Below are positions 57,991-64,000 of a stretch of DNA of 64,000 bases, piece by piece. This DNA is from Heliocidaris erythrogramma. Its lineage: Eukaryota; Echinodermata; Echinoidea; Camarodonta; Echinometridae. The stretch spans positions 31,935,239 through 31,999,238 of the forward strand of contig CM046864.1 of NCBI GenBank assembly GCA_025617745.1, written 5' to 3'. The notes under the pieces are model-generated. The model did not search any database. It was not told where the DNA came from and was given only the letters and a program-made list of their open reading frames with translations. How positions within the stretch are numbered: the stretch's first letter is position 1; each line of letters starts with the position of its first letter. A program made the position numbers and the translations under genes.

Positions 57991-58008
57991 TAGCGCCACC
58001 TGGCGTCG
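57991..58008 (-). promoter_or_regulatory. CTCF-like motif
   Basis: The minus strand reads CGACGCCAGGTGGCGCTA; CCAGGTGGCGCTA differs at one position from CCAGGGGGCGCTA of the bilaterian CTCF consensus. A single match, so occupancy is speculative. Confidence 0.3.
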
Positions 58009-59338
58009 CCCTCTTGGCCATGGTAATAAACTCCATCACAGATCATACCTCAAAGTCGTCCGGTACTTTCCTTTACTTAACTAACCCCAATGGTATTTAA
58101 CTAAACCTTGGCGAAGTAAATTTAAATTCCCTCTTGGGTGAAGTGAGGATTCACTCATCATCTTCATCCTAACCGTAGAGACATTACTCAAGCATTGCAA
58201 AAAAAGTATTCTCTTCTAACATAGTGGTGGAGGTATAGATGACACCTATATCTCCATCCTGAGAGTTCTGACTTTATTCTGCCAAACCAAACCGGGGGAG
58301 GGTTGGATAATCTCCTCACCATGACCTCCTCAGCCTGTGATTCAAGCCAGATAAGAGTGCCTCACCATATCAGACTTGTAAGAAAGTCAACCAAGTTTTA
58401 ATAAGAGAATACTCAGTTCAAGTAAGGCTGCAGAACGCCTTAAAGCTGTAAAAGATAGATAGACAAACCCGCTGGTGTTCACTAATTTCACAACATTATG
58501 GACTTAGCCACTAAACTCTGCTAAAAATATACCCCCATCCTTTATCCAACCATGCTTAAGGCAATATAGTAGTAGAGGAACCATCTCACAAACTATTGGC
58601 CATATCTCCTCCAAAGCCAAGAGAACTGCAGCTTACCTGTTAGGGCAACCAATATGTAAACTTATAGGTCTTATGGTCCCCAACACATCAAGTCCATGGC
58701 TAATATACATGTACCCCAATAACGCAAGTCATGAGAATGCTGAGCTGCAATTGCACCACAGGCCTTCTCATTGACTCTTTTGAATACCTTCTAGCAAATA
58801 TAAAAAAGTCCAGGCAGGTATCAGCACTTTAGTCCTGGAATTGATCTATGATGAGGCACCCTCAATTCAATTCTTTGGCCCTGTTTCTGATGAAGTCCAA
58901 ATCCTAAACCACCTTGGTCATGCTGTTAATCCTTAATGAACATGCATATTTCTTATGGGTAGGATTAGGGGGGAAAATGCTAAATTCTATTCCAATCTCC
59001 TCAGATTTATTTCAAGTAGACAGGTTTAGCTACAGACCGACAAGTTTATTATCTTATGAATACATTAGGTTCTGTGACTGAGGTGAATCCATCTATTAAG
59101 CCTCCATTGCCTCCCTCCGAACGACAAGGCATAAAGGCGGAAGCATAACTACTCAAGTACAGCTAACCAGTTAGGTTCAGCTGTTGTTACTGCAACGGTC
59201 CCCACATGGACACCCACATCTTGCCCGGAGCTATCCGAACACGGCGAACAGTTAAAAAATGTCTTTGCAACGTAATTGCTGCTGTGTAATAACAAAAATC
59301 TGTCACCTTTTTTTAAAAAATTGCTCAGTTTTCATAAT
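58009..59338. other. No gene; less AT-rich unassigned sequence
   Basis: More balanced composition than the neighbours and several short broken frames; it could be a very old retroelement, but no motif is firm. Confidence 0.35.
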
Positions 59339-61690
59339 ACTACCATGGCAACAACCCTGTTTTGACATTACTATGGCCTTAAGTGATTCGGATTATGACT
59401 GTAATAATTCAGGCAGTTTATGATATGTATATCAAGACCAATATTTTGTGTTTTCTATTGTTAAAACAGAATATATATGTCATTTTAAAAAAAAATGCAA
59501 TATTTTGATGGCGCGTTGCCATAGTAATGGGACTGCTGCTCACACCCACCATATCGGCGTCAGTTTGAGATCAAACGGATAATAAGAATTATAATCGCTT
59601 TACCTAACTGTGACCTTGGAAGCACACCAAAAATTTGCACTCAAAAGAGCTGCTTGAAATAGATGTAATGTGACCCGACGCCTCAAAACCTACAATAAGT
59701 CGCCAAAATTATTTTTTTTGTTTTATATATTTTCTGAAAGTAGAGATTCTCAGCTTTCCAATGGTATATCACTTGCCTAGTTTACTCAGTGATAACACCT
59801 TTAAATATCACATTTAGAATCAGTATGTAACCAGCAATCAATAACTCCTATTAAGAGAAAATGGCCATTTAAGTTCGGAACAAAAGAGTGCTAAACCTTC
59901 GCTCTCTGTGTGCGCCCAAGTAAAACTGGGTATTCAAATGGCCATAGCAACCGGTATGAAGGGATTATCAGATTAGGCTGAATTATGGCACACTGCTCCA
60001 AGAGGACCTATTCATTACTCACTCCAAAAATCAATTTAATACCTTTAGAGGTAAAGTAGTAATTTGGCATTGAATGAAAGTATTACAAAAGCTCTCCAAA
60101 CATTCATTAGCTCGACAGGTGAAAAAAAGGAGTCATTTTAAAATGTCCGAAAAACATATTTCTAAGTCGAATTATGACTCACAAACTTGAGACATGATAG
60201 AATGATAATGAAACTACCCATTTCTATCAAAAACATAAAATCGACTGATCCAAGCAAATTTACTATTTTGGGCTGTTTGCTACGTTGTGGTCCGTGCGAC
60301 TTAATGTAGGTTTTGAGGCGGCGGGTCACTAATGCCTACTAAATATTTTACACATACACATATAATTATTATTTTCTATCTTATTACCATGGTAACAGCC
60401 CGAGTGGTCGCCCGACATCCACTTTCGTGGCAGTCAGGGAGGATATGATATCCAGGGTCCTAGCTAAGGTACAGCGGAAAAAAAAACATAATTTCAGGTT
60501 GTGGAGACCCTACTTAATAAACTGCATTGGATAGTTACAGATTTTTTCCACTAATATATATTAATTCACCATAACGTTTCTATAGCAACAACGATGTTTT
60601 GACTTGACGGTGACTTCCAATGACTCAGATTTAGCTGACAGATAAACACCAATTTAGGCTGTACATACACTTGCTCTTTGTTTTGTGTTGATTAGTTACA
60701 GAAATATTCAATTTTTATCATACTGTTTCTATAGCAACAACCATGTTTTGACATGGCAGTGACTTCGAATGTCTCTAATTCTACTTGCAATCAAACGGGC
60801 ACCCCAGTATACATATAGTTAGATGGTTACAATTTGTTTTTGTGATATTGAATTACCGATATGTTATTTTCTAAAATTCCATTCCTTGGTGTTTTACCTT
60901 GGTAACAACCCTAGTGGTCACGCCCACTACCAACTTTATGTAAAATAGAAAGAATATGAGAGCTGAGGGTCCTAGCTAACAGAAAAAAAACATGAGTTAA
61001 GATTGTGCAGACAGTTGTTTTCTTTTTTGTATTGAAAAATCATAGATATTTTCCACAAATTGTGTGGGACCGTTTCCACAGCAACGGCCTTTTTTTACAC
61101 GCCCATGACTTCAAATGACTCAGATTGTGGTTGGAATCAGTGGGGCAGCTTCAAATACATATTATTGGAGTCCTTACCATGTATTTTATGCTGATAAATG
61201 ACAAATATACGGTATTTTCTAAATTCCAGTATTGCGTTATGTGTTACCATGGTAACGGCCATAGCGGCCACGCCCAAAATGAACTCTATGGAAAGTAGGC
61301 AGATTATGATATCTGAGGGTCCTAGCTACCAGAAAATTCTAATCTAAGATTGTGTAGACACCTCTCTGTCTATTTTATACTGATAAGTTTAGATATTTTT
61401 ACAAAATATAAACTTTTTGGTACCGTTTCCATAGTAACGGCCATATTTTGACATGATCGTGACTTCAAATGACCTAGATTTTGGTTTCAATCAATCAGAA
61501 AACTCAAAATACATATATTTAGATGCTTACCAGTCATTTTTCAAATTTCTGAATTAGAAATATTAGGTATTTTAGTAAATTCCTATATTTCCTTCATGCG
61601 TTGCCATGGTAACGGCCCTGGTGGCCACACCCACCACTAACTCTATGGCAAACAGGCAGATTCTGATAGCCGAGGGTCCTGGCTACCAGG
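59339..61690 (+). repeat. ~175-bp monomer array, each with an X-box palindrome
   Basis: X-box-like 14-mers start at 59,339, 59,515, 60,383, 60,576, 60,725, 60,893, 61,072, 61,243, 61,425 and 61,600. Apart from the gap holding a 660-bp insertion, spacings are 149-193 bp, mostly 168-182. Two monomer types mostly alternate: A (GGCC...GGCCACGCCCAC...GAGGGTCCTAGCTA) and B (GTTTTGACATG...GTGACTTC.AATGACTCAGATT), giving a ~353-bp dimer (60,893 to 61,243 to 61,600). The clearest matches are GTTACCATGGTAAC and GTTGCCATGGTAAC. Confidence 0.85.
59670..60329. mobile_element. 660-bp GTGACC-family MITE, copy 2
   Basis: Near-identical to 52,715-53,373, starting GTGACCCGACGCCTC, with TAAT on both sides (59,666-59,669 and 60,330-60,333). 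It is inserted in the X-box array. Confidence 0.9.
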
Positions 61691-61717
61691 AAAACATCAC
61701 TAAAAATTTTGCCTAAG

Positions 61718-61743
61718 GGGGGGGGGGGGGGGGAGGAGGGGGG
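61718..61743. repeat. G-rich run
   Basis: An 18-20 G run interrupted once or twice, at the boundary between the X-box array and the dispersed repeat copy 2. Confidence 0.9.
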
Positions 61744-61764
61744 TCTACGTTGGCCCATAGTCTG

Positions 61765-62190
61765 AAAGTAGTGATCTCGTTCCTAGTAGGTTCGTGCTGA
61801 TCAGTCTTTGTGTGAGAATAGGCAAACTTATAATTTTGTATTGTTAGTTTATATTGTGTTTATTTCGATGACGTCGCTCTCTCAAAAACTATATCTAGGT
61901 TCATTTCAACAGGATTACATCCCTTTTTATGAAAGGCGTTAAGCTACCCCAGCCTATCCAGATCATAACCAACAAGCATAATGCTGCGATACATGATAAG
62001 GGGGAAAATATGATTTTTATAGACAAAATGTCTACTCATTTCATGCATTTCACATTATCTCACATGTAATGAAATGGCTCCAATAAAGTAATATTGGGAT
62101 TAAATAAAGATAATAAAATAGCGTTGATTGAAAAAGCACAACACGGAACCTGTACCAACATATACTGCAAAAACAATTCATTGACATAAT
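61765..62190 (+). repeat. Dispersed ~420-bp repeat, copy 2
   Basis: Homologue of 50,535-50,970 in the same orientation, with internal deletions. Confidence 0.8.
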
Positions 62191-64000
62191 TTCCAGATTT
62201 ATATTGATTTTTTTTTTCTAATTAATGAATATAGAGAGTGATTGGCTGCCATTTGCAGTGAAGCTTTGAGAATGGAAAATCTAGTGATGTCTCCTTTTTC
62301 TTTTCTTTTCTTGACTCAGAAAACACTTTAGGAGCATAATTCATCAAATTTTACGATGGAAAAGGATTAAAGAACAAAAAATGAATTTCATGTCGGCCAT
62401 TTTGAAAATAAATAATTGTCACCAACATGCGTTGAGAGTTCTGATTTGAAGTCTAATCATGGCACCAATGGTTTTCTTGACCCACACCATGTAGGAGTTG
62501 CATATTTCATTAGGGTTTTACAGTGACAAAAGGCCTAGATTGGGAACATTGTGCACTTCATGACGGTCATTAATAAAGATCCCCGCCAGAGTGCAACGCC
62601 ATCACTTTTTGATCATCTATCCTCTAACGATTCCAAAACGTATAGCTTTGTTTATTTCTAAAAATCATAAACAAAAATACACAGTAAACCTGACTTAATA
62701 CTAATAATTAAAGGATCAATCATGGTCATGTATGTGGTAAAATCTGTTATGAATTTATTGGACTAGCGCCCACTATCGGCCTTACCTTTGTAACAGAAGC
62801 CGTTTGGGTCATTCATGGGTCATGATAAAAAAGTGTGAAATAGACTCGATTGGAAGAAGGAAAACAATTTGGAACAGCAACAACAAACCAACAAGCTCTA
62901 GTTCCCTCCACAGAATATCACTCCACATCCAGAGATGTGATACAAGTGCATCCTTTACAACCTACAGCAGGAGATGTGACACCGACCCAACCTACATCAA
63001 ATTTAGTATCAAATATATATTACTGAATATCAAATTGAATAGGAAATATGTATTACAGAATATCAATTTACTTTTTTAAAACTTAATTCTTATCATGTAT
63101 ACATTTTTCGTTTATTCATATCATGACGATCTTATAATCTTCTAATAGTTTCCATTTGTAAAATCTCATGAAGTTTTTAAATTCTTTTATTTATCATTAT
63201 TCAATATGCACATGCATTAGTGAATGTTCATTAGTGCATAATATTTCATATAGTTGTGAAATGTTCGTGGTGAATTTCATAAGGTGTAGACCTACATATT
63301 TTATGTCAGTATTTCAATAAAAATTGAATTTGAATTAAATCAGTTAAATTGATTTGATTTAAAATATGTTGCTTATTTCTCAGTACGCAGGCCTACATAT
63401 CCTATAACCACATGCTGTGTAGCACAGCCTCATGTTGCCAAGGACTTGAAAAAATAAAACAAACATTTGTGTGTAAACCAGAAAGGCATTTTTGGCGTTG
63501 GTGTTATGAATAACATCTTGATTAATATATTTTTCTTCTTAGGCAAAGTAAAAAAAGAAAAGAAAAGTGAAACATGAGCATGTTTGACAATGCACTGTGA
63601 AGTGCTGTGATCGATGAGCATGACTGCCCTGTCAAATTAATAGCTGTATTAATGTATTAATGAGATTGAACTGTGAAAGAAACTGTCTCAAAGTAATTGG
63701 GAAACGTTAATTATATAGCACTTAAGAATTGGTGTATGCTGTGAGGTTTTGGAATCACCAGTTTGGTTAGTAATATGCAAACAAATTCAAGTATAAATTT
63801 TTCTTGGAAATGGATAAGTTGTATTGAGGATATACTACAAGGAACAGGTTTTGGAAATATATTTCTGTTGCAAGGGAACAGAATTGGAAATGATTGGCTT
63901 CTCAATGCCTTGTATTGCGTTTAATGGATATGTCACAACAAGACTGGCATCCCGCGACATGGTCAAATCGTATTTGTACAAAGTATAGGATGTTTAAAAA
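62191..64000. other. No gene recognised
   Basis: AT-rich sequence. The plus-strand frame at 62,804 (91 codons) is Ser/Asn/Lys-rich with no domain. No repeat shared with the rest of the window was seen. Confidence 0.4.

Noticed and set aside
58009..59338. DIRS-type or other old retroelement
   Set aside because: A short stretch (ICKLIGLMV) recalls tyrosine-recombinase retroelement RT, but the neighbouring residues do not fit and stops are frequent.

Overview
The window is AT-rich animal DNA. It has spliceosomal introns, many tRNA-derived SINEs, LINEs of two clades, a Ty3/Gypsy remnant and a dense population of non-autonomous DNA transposons. Long poly-G/poly-C runs, elements with a CAGTGGCGGATCC terminus, Tx1/L1-like and CR1/Jockey-like LINEs and a foldback element with minisatellite ends together suggest a marine invertebrate. 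An echinoderm such as a sea urchin fits best, but this is inference and no diagnostic host gene proves it. There is no rRNA, CRISPR array or bacterial operon, and 500 Ns mark an assembly gap at 49,234-49,733.

Layout. 0-6.2 kb: a SINE, then a 3'-truncated Tx1/L1-like LINE (3.3-5.8 kb) followed by a SINE insertion with a 23-bp direct repeat. 9.4-15.2 kb: an X-box-bearing repeat split by a 5.1-kb terminal-inverted-repeat (TIR) element whose interior is tandemly amplified; a Kolobok-like MITE sits inside it. 15.4-23.4 kb: a Tc1/mariner-like MITE, hAT-like MITEs, SINEs, a foldback element, and an unbroken copy of the X-box repeat that serves as the empty site for the 5.1-kb insertion. 23.4-26.5 kb: a decayed minus-strand Gypsy element (LTR edge, primer-binding site, gag, protease, RNase H) with a hAT-like MITE next to its LTR edge. 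27.3-30.8 kb: a nearly full-length minus-strand CR1/Jockey-group LINE. 34.4-36.6 kb: a 26-bp tandem array split by one TIR element that contains another. 37.2-38.8 kb: a second, older minus-strand LINE. 40.1-43.8 kb: a large nested palindrome bordered by a GGACAACTACCCC minisatellite. 44.7-46.4 kb: a TIR element and a nuclear-receptor-motif repeat.

Host-type coding content is sparse. A minus-strand gene of unknown function is supported by two exons with matching phases (48,516-48,319 and 47,263-47,063). A plus-strand gene (52,140-54,852) encodes a Cys-rich domain like the intracellular ballast domain of P2X7 receptors. It keeps good splice sites and a tandem CRE upstream but has in-frame stops, so it looks like a pseudogene. 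The right end (59.3-61.7 kb) is a ~175-bp monomer array in which every monomer carries a match to the RFX X-box palindrome; related copies lie at 9.5, 15.0 and 23.0 kb.

The most interesting signals are the phased X-box array, the nested palindrome with tRNA-like modules in its arms (a design repeated in the 35.4-kb element), the natural empty site of the GTGACC element family, and poly-C/G tract lengthening that breaks reading frames.
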